Below are positions 1 to 6,507 of a stretch of 10,985 nt of DNA, piece by piece. Source of the DNA: Syntrophaceae bacterium (GTDB lineage Bacteria > Desulfobacterota > Syntrophia > Syntrophales > UBA5619); the NCBI GenBank assembly GCA_919902745.1, contig CAKKRN010000294.1, forward strand, positions 3,209-14,193, written 5' to 3'. Position 1 is the stretch's first letter, and each line of letters starts with the position of its first letter. The translations under genes and the position numbers were made by a program. Below the pieces are notes generated by a model. The model saw nothing but the letters and a program-made list of their open reading frames with translations. It was not told the origin of the DNA and did not search any database.

Positions 1-65
1 GCAATGGCGTCCGGAACCTCTTTCTCCGAGATTAAATGCAGGGATCGGATTCCAAAGTCATCCAT
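1..65 (-). CDS. Possible 5' end of folP (dihydropteroate synthase), cut by window edge
   Basis: An open frame starts at an ATG at 65-63 and stays open for 21 codons to the window edge. It begins MDDFGIRSLHLISEKEVPDA. The idea of folP rests on two things. The order tilS-ftsH-folP is common in bacteria. The short Ile-Arg-x-Leu strand followed by a Ser/Glu-rich helix also resembles the N-terminal extension of many deltaproteobacterial dihydropteroate synthases. FolP would condense p-aminobenzoate with the hydroxymethyl-dihydropterin diphosphate in folate synthesis. No catalytic motif lies within the fragment and no good Shine-Dalgarno precedes the ATG. The frame is closed by a TAA at 83-81, so no long upstream extension is possible. 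It lies 130 bp downstream of the ftsH stop on the same strand. It could also be another ftsH-linked gene. Confidence 0.35.
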   Translation of the reverse strand, partial: MDDFGIRSLHLISEKEVPDAI

Positions 66-105
66 GGTCAGGCCGGTTTTTTACCGATGATGGATAGGAA
101 AATGT

Positions 106-142
106 CCCCCCTCCCTCCCCCGCGACGGGGGAGGGAGGGGGG
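106..142 (-). terminator. Very G/C-rich 17-bp hairpin between ftsH and the next gene
   Basis: Positions 106-122 and 126-142 are perfect reverse complements of 17 bp made almost only of C/G runs, with a 3-nt loop. Read in the ftsH direction, the stem is followed by ACATTTTCC, a weak T-stretch. It may therefore act as an imperfect intrinsic terminator or as a 3'-end stabilising hairpin that lowers expression of the next gene. The right arm runs on to nine consecutive G (137-145) and has G-quadruplex potential. A dispersed REP-like repeat is the main alternative. Confidence 0.45.
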
Positions 143-195
143 GGGTGATTCGCGGATACGCCGCGCAGGACCGACCGCACGCAGGACTGGTCTTC

Positions 196-2049
196 TCATG
201 CCGATGCATCCGGCAGCGGATTCGCATCGTCCTGCGCAGAGGGGACATCTTGCCGCAAGGTGTCCCCGTACCCGATCATTGCATCCAGTTCAGCTCCGTT
301 CAGAACCTCCTTATCCAGGAGCTCCTCGGCGATCCGGTTCAGCAGATCAAGGTGATCCGACAGGATCTGCTTGGCGCTCTCGTAGCTCTTCATCACAATC
401 CTGGAGACCTCCTTGTCGATCTTCCGGGCCGTCTCCTCGCTGTAATCCTTATGCGTCGCGAACTCCCGTCCCAGGAAGATCTGTTCCTCCTTCTTCCCGT
501 AGCTCAGGGGCCCCATTTCATCGCTCATGCCCCATTCGCAAACCATTTTGCGGGCCAGAGCCGTCGCCCGTTCGATATCGTTTCCGGCGCCGGTGGTGAA
601 ATCCTTCAGAATCAGTTCCTCTGCTGCGCGCCCGCCCAGCAGGATCACGATACTGTTCAAGAGATATTCGCGCGGATAGGTGTGCTTTTCATCGACCGGC
701 AACTGTTGCGTGAGTCCAAGGGCGCGTCCCCTTGGGATGATGGTTACCTTGTGAATCGGATCGGTCCCGGGCAGCATTCGGGCGACGAGCGCGTGACCCG
801 TTTCATGGTAGGCCGTGTTTCTCTTTTCCGCATCGCTGATCACCATGCTTTTCCGCTCGACGCCCATCATGACCTTGTCCTTGGCATACTCGAAATCGCT
901 CATGTTCACCTTCTCCTTGTCGAACCGGGCGGCATAGAGAGCCGATTCGTTGACAAGGTTTTCGATGTCGGCGCCCGAAAAACCAGGCGTGCCGCGGGCG
1001 ATCACCGCGAAATCGACGTCTTCGGCAAGGGGGGTCTTCCGGGCGTGGACCTCCAGGATCTTCTCACGACCCTTCACATCGGGCAGCGGCACGACGACCT
1101 GACGGTCGAAACGACCGGGCCGCAGCAGGGCCGGATCGAGGACGTCGGGCCGGTTCGTGGCCGATACCAGGATTACCCCTTCGTTCGATTCAAAACCATC
1201 CATCTCGACGAGGAGCTGATTCAGGGTCTGCTCCCTCTCGTCGTGTCCGCCTCCCAGACCTGCGCCGCGGTGACGTCCGACGGCGTCGATTTCATCGATG
1301 AAGATGATGCAGGGGGCGTTCTTCTTGCCCTGGGTGAAGAGATCCCGCACACGCGACGCCCCGACGCCGACGAACATCTCGACGAAATCGGATCCGCTGA
1401 TGCTCAGAAAGGGGACATCCGCCTCACCGGCGATCGCCCGGGCCAGTAGGGTTTTTCCGGTGCCCGGTTGTCCGACGAGCAGCAAACCCCTGGGAATTCT
1501 CCCTCCCAACTTTGTATATTTCTTCGGATCTCGCAGGAAATCGATCACCTCCTGGAGTTCGGCCTTGGCCTCTTCAATCCCGGCTACATCGGCAAAGGTG
1601 ACCTTTTTCGATTTGTCCGTAACCAGACGGGCGCGGCTCTTTCCAAAAGCCATCGCTTTTCCTCCGCCGCCCTGCATCTGCCGCATGAAAAAGATCCAGA
1701 CTCCGATCAAAAGCAGCATCGGAAGCCAGGAGACCAGCAGGGTCATATACCAGGGAGAATCATCCACCGGCTTCGCGGAGATCCGGACCCCCCTCTCCTT
1801 CAGCAACGTGATCGCTCCCGCATCCCTGGGGGCATAGGTCTTGAAAGCCGTCCCGTTGGTCAGTCTGCCGGAGATGTTGTCTCCCTGGATGGTCACCTCG
1901 GTAACCTGGGTCTTGTCGACATAACTCAAAAATTCGCTGTAGATGATCTCCGTCTGGGCGGTCTTCGGCTGATTGAAAAGATGGTAGACCATCACAAAGA
2001 TAAGGCTGATCACCAGCCACAGCGCAATATTCTTCTGCAAGGGGTTCAA
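196..2049 (-). CDS. ftsH: ATP-dependent zinc metalloprotease FtsH
   Basis: FtsH is a membrane-anchored hexameric AAA+ protease that extracts and degrades misfolded membrane proteins and short-lived regulators in the cytoplasm. The 617-aa length is normal. In order: transmembrane helix about 8-23, periplasmic domain about 30-100, transmembrane helix about 103-122, then the AAA+ domain. The AAA+ domain has Walker A GQPGTGKT (193-200), pore loop MFVGVGA (225-231), Walker B IIFIDEID (248-255) and a second region of homology near 296-316. The peptidase domain has the zinc motif HETGH (415-419), and Asp491 in NDIERAT is the likely third ligand. Walker A has Gln where most FtsH have Pro, and the zinc motif has Thr where Ala is usual; neither removes a catalytic residue. 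The start is TTG, preceded by AAGGAG with 8-nt spacing; no in-frame ATG occurs before the first membrane helix ends. It follows tilS on the same strand after 106 bp. Confidence 0.97.
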   Translation of the reverse strand: MNPLQKNIALWLVISLIFVMVYHLFNQPKTAQTEIIYSEFLSYVDKTQVTEVTIQGDNISGRLTNGTAFKTYAPRDAGAITLLKERGVRISAKPVDDSPWYMTLLVSWLPMLLLIGVWIFFMRQMQGGGGKAMAFGKSRARLVTDKSKKVTFADVAGIEEAKAELQEVIDFLRDPKKYTKLGGRIPRGLLLVGQPGTGKTLLARAIAGEADVPFLSISGSDFVEMFVGVGASRVRDLFTQGKKNAPCIIFIDEIDAVGRHRGAGLGGGHDEREQTLNQLLVEMDGFESNEGVILVSATNRPDVLDPALLRPGRFDRQVVVPLPDVKGREKILEVHARKTPLAEDVDFAVIARGTPGFSGADIENLVNESALYAARFDKEKVNMSDFEYAKDKVMMGVERKSMVISDAEKRNTAYHETGHALVARMLPGTDPIHKVTIIPRGRALGLTQQLPVDEKHTYPREYLLNSIVILLGGRAAEELILKDFTTGAGNDIERATALARKMVCEWGMSDEMGPLSYGKKEEQIFLGREFATHKDYSEETARKIDKEVSRIVMKSYESAKQILSDHLDLLNRIAEELLDKEVLNGAELDAMIGYGDTLRQDVPSAQDDANPLPDASA

Positions 2050-2057
2050 TCCGTTTT

Positions 2058-2063
2058 CTCCTT
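2058..2063 (-). promoter_or_regulatory. Shine-Dalgarno site that fixes the TTG start of ftsH
   Basis: On the minus strand AAGGAG stands 8 nt before the TTG at 2049-2047. This strong site, with no ATG in frame nearby, supports initiation at the rare TTG codon, which usually lowers translation compared with ATG. Confidence 0.8.
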
Positions 2064-2135
2064 ATAGTTAAAGAGATGGCGATGGGGCGTCCTTCAAAGA
2101 CAACCGACATCCGATCTCATGAATATCTGTTCCTT

Positions 2136-2144
2136 ATAATATCA
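2136..2144 (-). promoter_or_regulatory. Possible extended -10 promoter for ftsH
   Basis: Between tilS and ftsH the minus strand reads TG-A-TATTAT, an extended -10 motif (TGnTATAAT-like), about 87 nt before the ftsH start. The hexamer 17 bp upstream (ATGGTT) is not a good -35, so this would depend on the extended -10 alone. It would allow ftsH to be made independently of the upstream operon. This is weak evidence. Confidence 0.25.
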
Positions 2145-2155
2145 GGTCATTTATT

Positions 2156-3568
2156 TCAAACCATTTCTGCTTTTAATACCCTTTTCGTCTGCTTAGTCAC
2201 CCGGACCCGCTCGCTGATCCTTTCACCGGCGATCCAGATCACGGATTGGGAATCGACCAGCAGCGGGATTTGCTTCCGGAGCGGCCTGGGGATCTTGCGG
2301 TCGATGAAGTACTCCTTCAACTTCTTTTTTCCGCCGCTCCCGAAAAGGTCGATTCGCTCCCCCGGCGCCGCACTTCTCAGGATCAGCGGAGGGCTCATGC
2401 GCTCATAATCCATGAACGCCTTCCGCGGCTCTTCTTTCATTTCCCGAAGGGTGGGCTTCCCGATCAGTTCGAGATGGATCGTCTTGTCGATTTCCTTCAG
2501 ATGGATCGTCGCGGGAATCTCGACCCCATATTCAAACAGAGGCTGCGACGTTTTTCTCTCCCGACCTCTTGCTCTCCGGTCTCCCTCTTTTCTGATTCGG
2601 AGGAGGCCCCCCTCCCGTTCGACACGGATCCCGAAAGGGAGATCGAGCGAACGGCATCGGCCGTCCAGCTTGCGGGAGAGCGCCAGGACCGCCTCGATAT
2701 GGCGATAACCGATGCCGTTTTTTGAAGGGACCGCGGCCTCCAGCAGCAATTTGATGATGCGTCCCTGGAGGGCCTCATGCAGCCCGCGAAGGGCTGCGAC
2801 CGGAACGATCGCCTCCGCCGCGTTTGGAGCAATCTCCCACCCGTCGATGATTCGCCGGACGACGCCCTGCAGGTAATCGTCCTCCCCGCGGATGATTCCG
2901 GCGGTATGGCACAGACCCGCGACCAGCCGCGGATTGTAGTTCGCCGTCAATTCCGGAATGAGCCCGGCCCGGATCCGGTTGCGGAGGAAAACGGGGCTCA
3001 GATTGGAACTGTCCGTCATGTACGGGACCCCTTCCCGCCGGAGAAATTCAAGGATCTCGGCCCGCCCGACATCCAGCAGCGGACGGATGAGGCGGCCGGC
3101 CCGGATCGGAAGGATCCCCTTGAGCCCTTCCGGACCGCTTCCCCGGAGCAGATGGATCAGGACGGTTTCCGCCTGGTCGTCCCGATGATGTCCGGTAGCG
3201 ATCTTGCCGGCCCCGCATCGTTCGGCCGCCTCGTCCAGAAAAAGATATCGCTCTTCCCGGCCGATCTCCTCTAATGAACGCCCCTTCCCCCTCCGCAGCG
3301 AACCGATATCGACCGTTTTACAGATACAGGCGATTCCCATTTCGGTGCTGAGACGACGGACAAACGCCTCTTCACGCTGCGATTCGGCCCCCCTCAGGCC
3401 GTGATTCAGATGCGCCGCCGTCAACCGCAGCCTATATTCGTCCGCAAGCCGCACTAAGATCCGAAGGAGGGAGACGGAGTCGGCTCCCCCGGAAACCGCT
3501 ACCAGCAGATGATCGCCCTTAACCAGCATGGAATGGTTTTCGATCGTTTTCCTGACTTGATTCAACAT
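2156..3568 (-). CDS. tilS: tRNA(Ile)-lysidine synthetase TilS
   Basis: TilS uses ATP and lysine to convert C34 of the CAU-anticodon tRNA-Ile to lysidine, so that it reads AUA as isoleucine; it acts in the cytosol and is normally essential. The PP-loop signature VAVSGGADSV is at residues 23-32 and the conserved GHHRDDQAETVL segment is about 75 residues further on. The TilS C-terminal domain, with KKLKEYFIDRKIPRPLR and an IWIAGERIS-like ending, closes the protein. The 470-aa length from this start fits the long form with a C-terminal domain. The start is uncertain. An in-frame ATG at 3610 has AAAAGGAG directly abutting it, with no spacing. The ATG at 3568 has a GAGG 12 nt upstream and begins at the usual position before the PP-loop. 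I chose 3568; 3610 would add 14 residues. It lies 100 bp after the hydrolase gene and 106 bp before ftsH, in one presumed operon. Confidence 0.93.
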   Translation of the reverse strand: MLNQVRKTIENHSMLVKGDHLLVAVSGGADSVSLLRILVRLADEYRLRLTAAHLNHGLRGAESQREEAFVRRLSTEMGIACICKTVDIGSLRRGKGRSLEEIGREERYLFLDEAAERCGAGKIATGHHRDDQAETVLIHLLRGSGPEGLKGILPIRAGRLIRPLLDVGRAEILEFLRREGVPYMTDSSNLSPVFLRNRIRAGLIPELTANYNPRLVAGLCHTAGIIRGEDDYLQGVVRRIIDGWEIAPNAAEAIVPVAALRGLHEALQGRIIKLLLEAAVPSKNGIGYRHIEAVLALSRKLDGRCRSLDLPFGIRVEREGGLLRIRKEGDRRARGRERKTSQPLFEYGVEIPATIHLKEIDKTIHLELIGKPTLREMKEEPRKAFMDYERMSPPLILRSAAPGERIDLFGSGGKKKLKEYFIDRKIPRPLRKQIPLLVDSQSVIWIAGERISERVRVTKQTKRVLKAEMV

Positions 3569-3668
3569 GTCCGAAAAATAGCCTCGACAAAGCAATGACT
3601 TCTTGGTCATCTCCTTTTCGACAGAGGTGTCGCCTCCTGAACAAGACTCTGAAACGGTGCAGACGGGC

Positions 3669-4583
3669 TCAGCCGCGGGACCCAGGCTGTTCCAGGGCGC
3701 CCGCGATGTGACGGACCGTCTGGCGGTATACGCCGGCATAGATCTCCGGCGAAAGGAAATAGCCGGGTCGCCTGGTATAAATATCCTCCACCAGTTGCTT
3801 CACCGTCTTTTCGATGGAACCCGTACGGCGGTAGACCGCCTCGATCAGGGCCCGATTTTCTCTGGCGGCATCGATGCTGTGCATCAGATAGGTCTCCGCC
3901 TCCGGCCCCGTCACATACCCGTAATGGTCGGCGCCGAGGATATCGACCGCGAGCGGCTTCAGTTTCTCCAGGCTCTTCTGATACCGGGTATAGTTGGAAT
4001 TACCCGCGGGGAGGATCATATCTTCATAGGGAATGCCGCCCCCGTCCGAGGGGAAAAGCGCGCAGATCTCGGGACAATATGCGGAGAGCGAACAGGAAGA
4101 GTGGCCGGGGGTCTCCAGGATTTGGATCGTCAGGCCGCCCAGATCAATCTCACTCCCTTCGGAGACCACCCCGCCGGCGACGTCGTCCCGCCAATCCAGA
4201 TCGTGTCCCTCCAGCCACCCGGTGACGCCCATCCTTTCCGCAACCAGGCGGCTGAAGGCGTTGATCGTCTCGATTCCCTTTGGCATCCGCAGGATATCCC
4301 ATGCCCGGGCCAACGCGAAAATATCGAGGGTGGGATAACGGCGCCGGAAGAAAGGCACCAGTCCGACGTGATCAAAATGGGCATGAAGGATCAGAAGTTT
4401 CCGGATCTTCCCTTCATCGATACCGAAGTCGCGGATCTGTTTGAGGACGACCGGCGCCAGATAGCTCATCCCGCCGCTGAGGATCAGCGAACAGCTCTCG
4501 CCCTCCAGCAGGTAAATTCCCGACTCCTCCCGTCCCAGATACCAGAGCCGGTCCCGGATCTTTCCCGCTTTGCGGTTCCTCAT
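3669..4583 (-). CDS. Metallo-beta-lactamase-fold hydrolase (glyoxalase II-like)
   Basis: This 304-aa cytosolic-type protein has no signal peptide. It carries the full metal-ligand set of the metallo-beta-lactamase fold. These are HAHFDHVG at 67-74 (His67, His69, Asp71, His72), TPGHSSCS with His161, Asp180 in FPSDGG and His220 in GADHYG. A dinuclear zinc or iron hydrolase is expected, but the substrate cannot be read from sequence; glyoxalase II, quorum-lactone and other thioester hydrolases share these motifs. The C-terminal 80 residues are helical, unlike the RNA-binding tail of the RNase J/beta-CASP group, so RNA processing is unlikely. The ATG is preceded by GGAGGG with 6-nt spacing. It starts 14 bp after the isomerase stop, so the two are almost certainly cotranscribed, with tilS following. 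Confidence 0.88.
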   Translation of the reverse strand: MRNRKAGKIRDRLWYLGREESGIYLLEGESCSLILSGGMSYLAPVVLKQIRDFGIDEGKIRKLLILHAHFDHVGLVPFFRRRYPTLDIFALARAWDILRMPKGIETINAFSRLVAERMGVTGWLEGHDLDWRDDVAGGVVSEGSEIDLGGLTIQILETPGHSSCSLSAYCPEICALFPSDGGGIPYEDMILPAGNSNYTRYQKSLEKLKPLAVDILGADHYGYVTGPEAETYLMHSIDAARENRALIEAVYRRTGSIEKTVKQLVEDIYTRRPGYFLSPEIYAGVYRQTVRHIAGALEQPGSRG

Positions 4584-4597
4584 CGAACACCCTCCGG

Positions 4598-5692
4598 TTA
4601 CTTTCCGTAGACCAGGATATTGGCTCCCGCCTTCAGGCGCTTCACCATCCCGTCGAAAGCCCCCTGCTGTTTCTGGCGTTCGATAAAGGCGGTGATCCGC
4701 TTCTTTGTTTCACCATCGAGCTTTAAGACCTGGGCAGTCTGATGTTCGAGGACCTGGATGATGTGAAACCCGAAATCCGTTTCCACAACGGGACCGATCG
4801 CATTTTTCTGCTGCGAGAATGCCGCATCCTCGAACGGCTTAACCATCTGGCCGCGGGCAAATGTTCCGAGATCCCCACCGTTCTGTTTGCTCGGACAATC
4901 GGAATTCTTTGCGGCCAGATCGGCAAAATCGGCGCCCGCCAGAAGCTTTTTCTGCAGCTCTTCCGCCTTCGCTTTCTTGCCTGCCTTCGTCTTGTCGGTA
5001 TCTTCCGGAACCTTGGCCACCAGCAGATGTCGGGCATGAACGGATTCCGGTTTCATAAACTTTTCCTTGTTCTTCTCATAAAAATCGGAGATCTCCTTGT
5101 CCGTGACCTTGACCTTTCCCCCAAGCTCCTGCATGACCAATTTGTCCATTTTTATGTTCATTCCGATCTCTTCGCGTATCTTCGCGATGTCGATCCCGTT
5201 TCTCTTCATGAGATCGTCCATCGTCTTCCCGGCGGGCAACTGGGCCTTCATTCCGTCCAGCACCTCCGCAATCTCCTTTTCGCTGGCGGCAACCTTTTTG
5301 GCGGCGACCTCCTTATTCAGCAGGGTGCGCACCACAAACTCATCGATCAGCCCCTTGCGAATTTCGGCCTTGGCCTGTTCCAGGCGTTCGGCGGGAATCT
5401 GATCCTTGAGCAGCGTCAGCTTCTGCTGCATCTCCGAATTGAGCTGTGCCTTCATCATCTTGACCCCGTCCACTTCCACGGCAATCCCCGCGTCGTCCGC
5501 CTTTTTTCCGGGAACCGCAGGCTGCACGGCGGGCAAAGCGGCGACCGGGGCCGCCGTTTCAGCCGGACCCGGCGCCATCACGGGCTTGGCCGTCTGCACC
5601 TTCTCCTCCTTTGTGCCGCAGCCGACAGTCATGCCCATAATCAGTGAACAGGCCGCCATGATCATCATATACCGTCCTATTTTTTGAATCAC
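4598..5692 (-). CDS. Peptidyl-prolyl cis-trans isomerase lipoprotein, PpiC/SurA/PrsA type
   Basis: This is a predicted envelope foldase that isomerises prolyl bonds and chaperones exported proteins. From a GTG start the protein is 364 aa. A basic N-terminus and hydrophobic segment lead to VGC, giving lipidation at Cys25 (T-V-G-C is an acceptable though not ideal lipobox). A Pro/Ala-rich linker spans about 37-61, a SurA-like helical chaperone region about 75-210, and a PpiC rotamase domain about 219-318. The rotamase shows VHARHLLV, ADFADLA, GGDLGTF and the closing TDFGFHIIQV. The GTG is chosen because GGAGG stands 7 nt upstream. A longer in-frame reading back to 5818 would begin inside the -35 promoter element and put 42 residues ahead of the signal peptide. 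It is the first large gene of the run isomerase-hydrolase-tilS-ftsH. Function is confident; the substrate is unknown. Confidence 0.9.
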   Translation of the reverse strand: MIQKIGRYMMIMAACSLIMGMTVGCGTKEEKVQTAKPVMAPGPAETAAPVAALPAVQPAVPGKKADDAGIAVEVDGVKMMKAQLNSEMQQKLTLLKDQIPAERLEQAKAEIRKGLIDEFVVRTLLNKEVAAKKVAASEKEIAEVLDGMKAQLPAGKTMDDLMKRNGIDIAKIREEIGMNIKMDKLVMQELGGKVKVTDKEISDFYEKNKEKFMKPESVHARHLLVAKVPEDTDKTKAGKKAKAEELQKKLLAGADFADLAAKNSDCPSKQNGGDLGTFARGQMVKPFEDAAFSQQKNAIGPVVETDFGFHIIQVLEHQTAQVLKLDGETKKRITAFIERQKQQGAFDGMVKRLKAGANILVYGK

Positions 5693-5733
5693 GATCCATC
5701 CTCCCATCGATAAATTGATCTGTATGATCCCAT
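5689..5733 (-). CDS. 14-codon upstream ORF coupled to the isomerase start
   Basis: A short frame, MGSYRSIYRWEDGS, begins at an ATG with AAGGAG 8 nt upstream, a stronger site than many real genes have. Its TGA (5691-5689) overlaps the GTG start of the isomerase lipoprotein (5692-5690) as GTGA, the usual geometry for translational coupling. It lies within the expected 5' leader between the promoter at 5790-5818 and the gene. It could be a leader peptide that meters translation of the lipoprotein, or a chance frame. No homology is recognised. Confidence 0.45.
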   Translation of the reverse strand: MGSYRSIYRWEDGS

Positions 5734-5789
5734 TGCCGATTCTCCTTGTCGGTGGCAAAGGCAGGGCGAACCGGGCAAACGGACGGCGG

Positions 5790-5818
5790 AGTATATGCAA
5801 AAGCGTTGAGTACGTCAA
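5790..5818 (-). promoter_or_regulatory. sigma70-type promoter of the isomerase-tilS-ftsH operon
   Basis: On the minus strand TTGACG (5818-5813) and TATACT (5795-5790) are separated by exactly 17 bp; each hexamer differs from consensus at one position. Transcription would start near 5782, giving a leader of about 90 nt that contains the 14-codon ORF before the GTG. Confidence 0.75.
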
Positions 5819-5893
5819 GAAGGATAGTCGATCCCTTTTAAGCGCTCCCTGGGTAACATTTTATTTGAGGCAATTCGCTTGGAATAATATGCC

Positions 5894-5921
5894 TTGACTT
5901 TGTTGAGAATGGGAGTATACT
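5894..5921 (+). promoter_or_regulatory. sigma70-type promoter of the plus-strand leader RNA
   Basis: TTGACT (5894-5899) and TATACT (5916-5921) are separated by 16 bp. The start would be near 5928. It diverges from the minus-strand promoter at 5790-5818, so the roughly 75 bp between the two -35 elements is a shared regulatory space. Apart from these sites, the leader and the inverted repeat at 6039-6061, I see nothing else in the gene-free stretch 5734-6093. Confidence 0.7.
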
Positions 5922-5927
5922 TTAAGT

Positions 5928-6038
5928 TAACATAATGATTGACTTAGAAAAATTGAATACTTGTCCTTCCCATATAGGGAAGTGAAAAAAAATCTCCCAG
6001 CCCTGTCTCTTATGATGTGACAGGGCTTTTGTTTTTTT
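5928..6038 (+). ncRNA. Candidate small RNA or attenuating leader
   Basis: About 110 nt lie between a good promoter and a strong intrinsic terminator, with no large ORF. Two hairpins can be drawn: CTTCCC/GGGAAG around a 5-nt loop (5966-5982), then an A-run, then the 9-bp terminator stem at 5999-6027. A 16-codon frame (MIDLEKLNTCPSHIGK, 5935-5985) starts only about 7 nt after the expected transcript start, has no Shine-Dalgarno, and ends exactly after the first hairpin. A leaderless attenuation peptide is possible but unsupported. Since the next gene begins 56 nt after the T-tract without a visible promoter of its own, the element may be an attenuator or riboswitch. It may equally be a free-standing sRNA. 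It matches no riboswitch class I can recognise. Confidence 0.45.
5999..6038 (+). terminator. Intrinsic terminator of the leader RNA
   Basis: AGCCCTGTC (5999-6007) pairs perfectly with GACAGGGCT (6019-6027) across an 11-nt loop and is followed at once by TTTTGTTTTTTT-like sequence to 6038. This is a textbook Rho-independent terminator. It stands before, not after, the 103-aa gene. Confidence 0.85.
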
Positions 6039-6061
6039 AACGTCAAGAAATGAAGGACGTT
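6039..6061 (+). repeat. Inverted repeat AACGTC-N11-GACGTT
   Basis: Two perfect 6-bp half sites lie directly behind the leader terminator and 33 bp before the ATG of the 103-aa gene. It could be an operator for a dimeric regulator or a small RNA hairpin near the ribosome binding site. At this length chance is not excluded. Confidence 0.3.
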
Positions 6062-6093
6062 GAATTCCCGTGAAGCCTGTGAAGGAGGATAAA

Positions 6094-6405
6094 ATGAATA
6101 TCCATTTGGTTGAACCGTTGAATCATTTTGTGAAGCTGAAAGACAATGTGTGGGAAAGCGGTTCGTGGGGACTGGATGATGTTCAAGCGAAGAAATTGGT
6201 CGGTGGCAATATCTATTTTCATAAAAAACGGCAGGAACCCTCTTTTTATGGAGGGACGATACTCGGATACAGGGTCCATCAGGATGGCGAGTATCAGGGA
6301 AAGATTGTCTTCAAGCTCCAACATAGCCAGTCATGCAGAAATGTCAGAACGGATAAATCCGGATGGAGCAAGGATATGAAGATTATCGAGCGTGACCGGC
6401 AATAA
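6094..6405 (+). CDS. Hypothetical protein, 103 aa, conserved-looking
   Basis: I do not recognise a function. The ATG follows AAGGAGG with a 5-nt spacer, so this start is preferred to the in-frame GTG at 6070. The protein is soluble, with no signal peptide or membrane segment. It is rich in aromatic and basic residues, with a central stretch of predicted strands (VGGNIYFHKK, FYGGTILGYRV, GKIVFKLQH) and a C-terminal GWSKDMKII. The pattern of short strands with Gly-Gly turns and Trp/Tyr/Phe suggests a compact beta-barrel, perhaps nucleic-acid binding of the PUA/EVE sort, but that is only a shape argument. It is flanked by intrinsic terminators on both sides. Base composition is visibly more A+T-rich than in the flanking minus-strand genes, which may indicate acquisition. 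Confidence 0.75.
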   Translation: MNIHLVEPLNHFVKLKDNVWESGSWGLDDVQAKKLVGGNIYFHKKRQEPSFYGGTILGYRVHQDGEYQGKIVFKLQHSQSCRNVRTDKSGWSKDMKIIERDRQ

Positions 6406-6428
6406 CCTTGAGAAGCGGAGATGTTCGT

Positions 6429-6472
6429 AAAAGGTGACTCAGCATCGATTTTCGTTGAGGCACCTTTTTTTT
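6429..6472 (+). terminator. Intrinsic terminator after the 103-aa gene
   Basis: AAAAGGTG (6429-6436) pairs with CACCTTTT (6461-6468). After one mismatch, CTCA (6438-6441) pairs with TGAG (6456-6459). The T-run extends to 6472. It lies 24 nt after the gene's TAA and 36 nt before the next ATG, separating the two small genes. Confidence 0.8.
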
Positions 6473-6507
6473 ATTGGCGGGGATCCAAAAAGGAGAACCA
6501 TTAAAGC

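Noticed and set aside
145..1449. Long plus-strand open frame of 434 codons opposite ftsH
   Set aside because: It is the complement of a clearly coding FtsH, with no recognisable domain and biased composition; a shadow of high-GC codon usage.
1760..2110. Minus-strand open frame of 116 codons overlapping the ftsH start
   Set aside because: It is out of frame with the N-terminal part of FtsH and has no ribosome site or family resemblance.
3611..3739. N-terminal extension of TilS to an ATG at 3739
   Set aside because: It would overlap 71 bp of the hydrolase gene out of frame and add residues not found before the PP-loop in TilS proteins.
3603..4610. Plus-strand open frame of 335 codons opposite the metallo-beta-lactamase-fold gene
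   Set aside because: The minus strand has complete metal-binding motifs and a good ribosome site; the plus frame has neither.
5693..5818. N-terminal extension of the isomerase to an ATG at 5818
   Set aside because: That ATG lies in the -35 hexamer of the promoter, and the extension would precede the lipoprotein signal by 42 residues; GTG at 5692 with GGAGG upstream fits far better.
5961..6000. Resemblance of the small hairpin plus A-rich tail to a preQ1-I riboswitch
   Set aside because: The hairpin loop ATATA lacks the C/A-rich pseudoknot partners and conserved loop bases of that class; only the general hairpin-then-A-tail layout is shared.
6070..6093. GTG at 6070 as start of the 103-aa gene
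   Set aside because: The ATG at 6094 has AAGGAGG at 5-nt spacing, while the GTG has no ribosome site, and the 8 extra codons consist largely of the Shine-Dalgarno itself.
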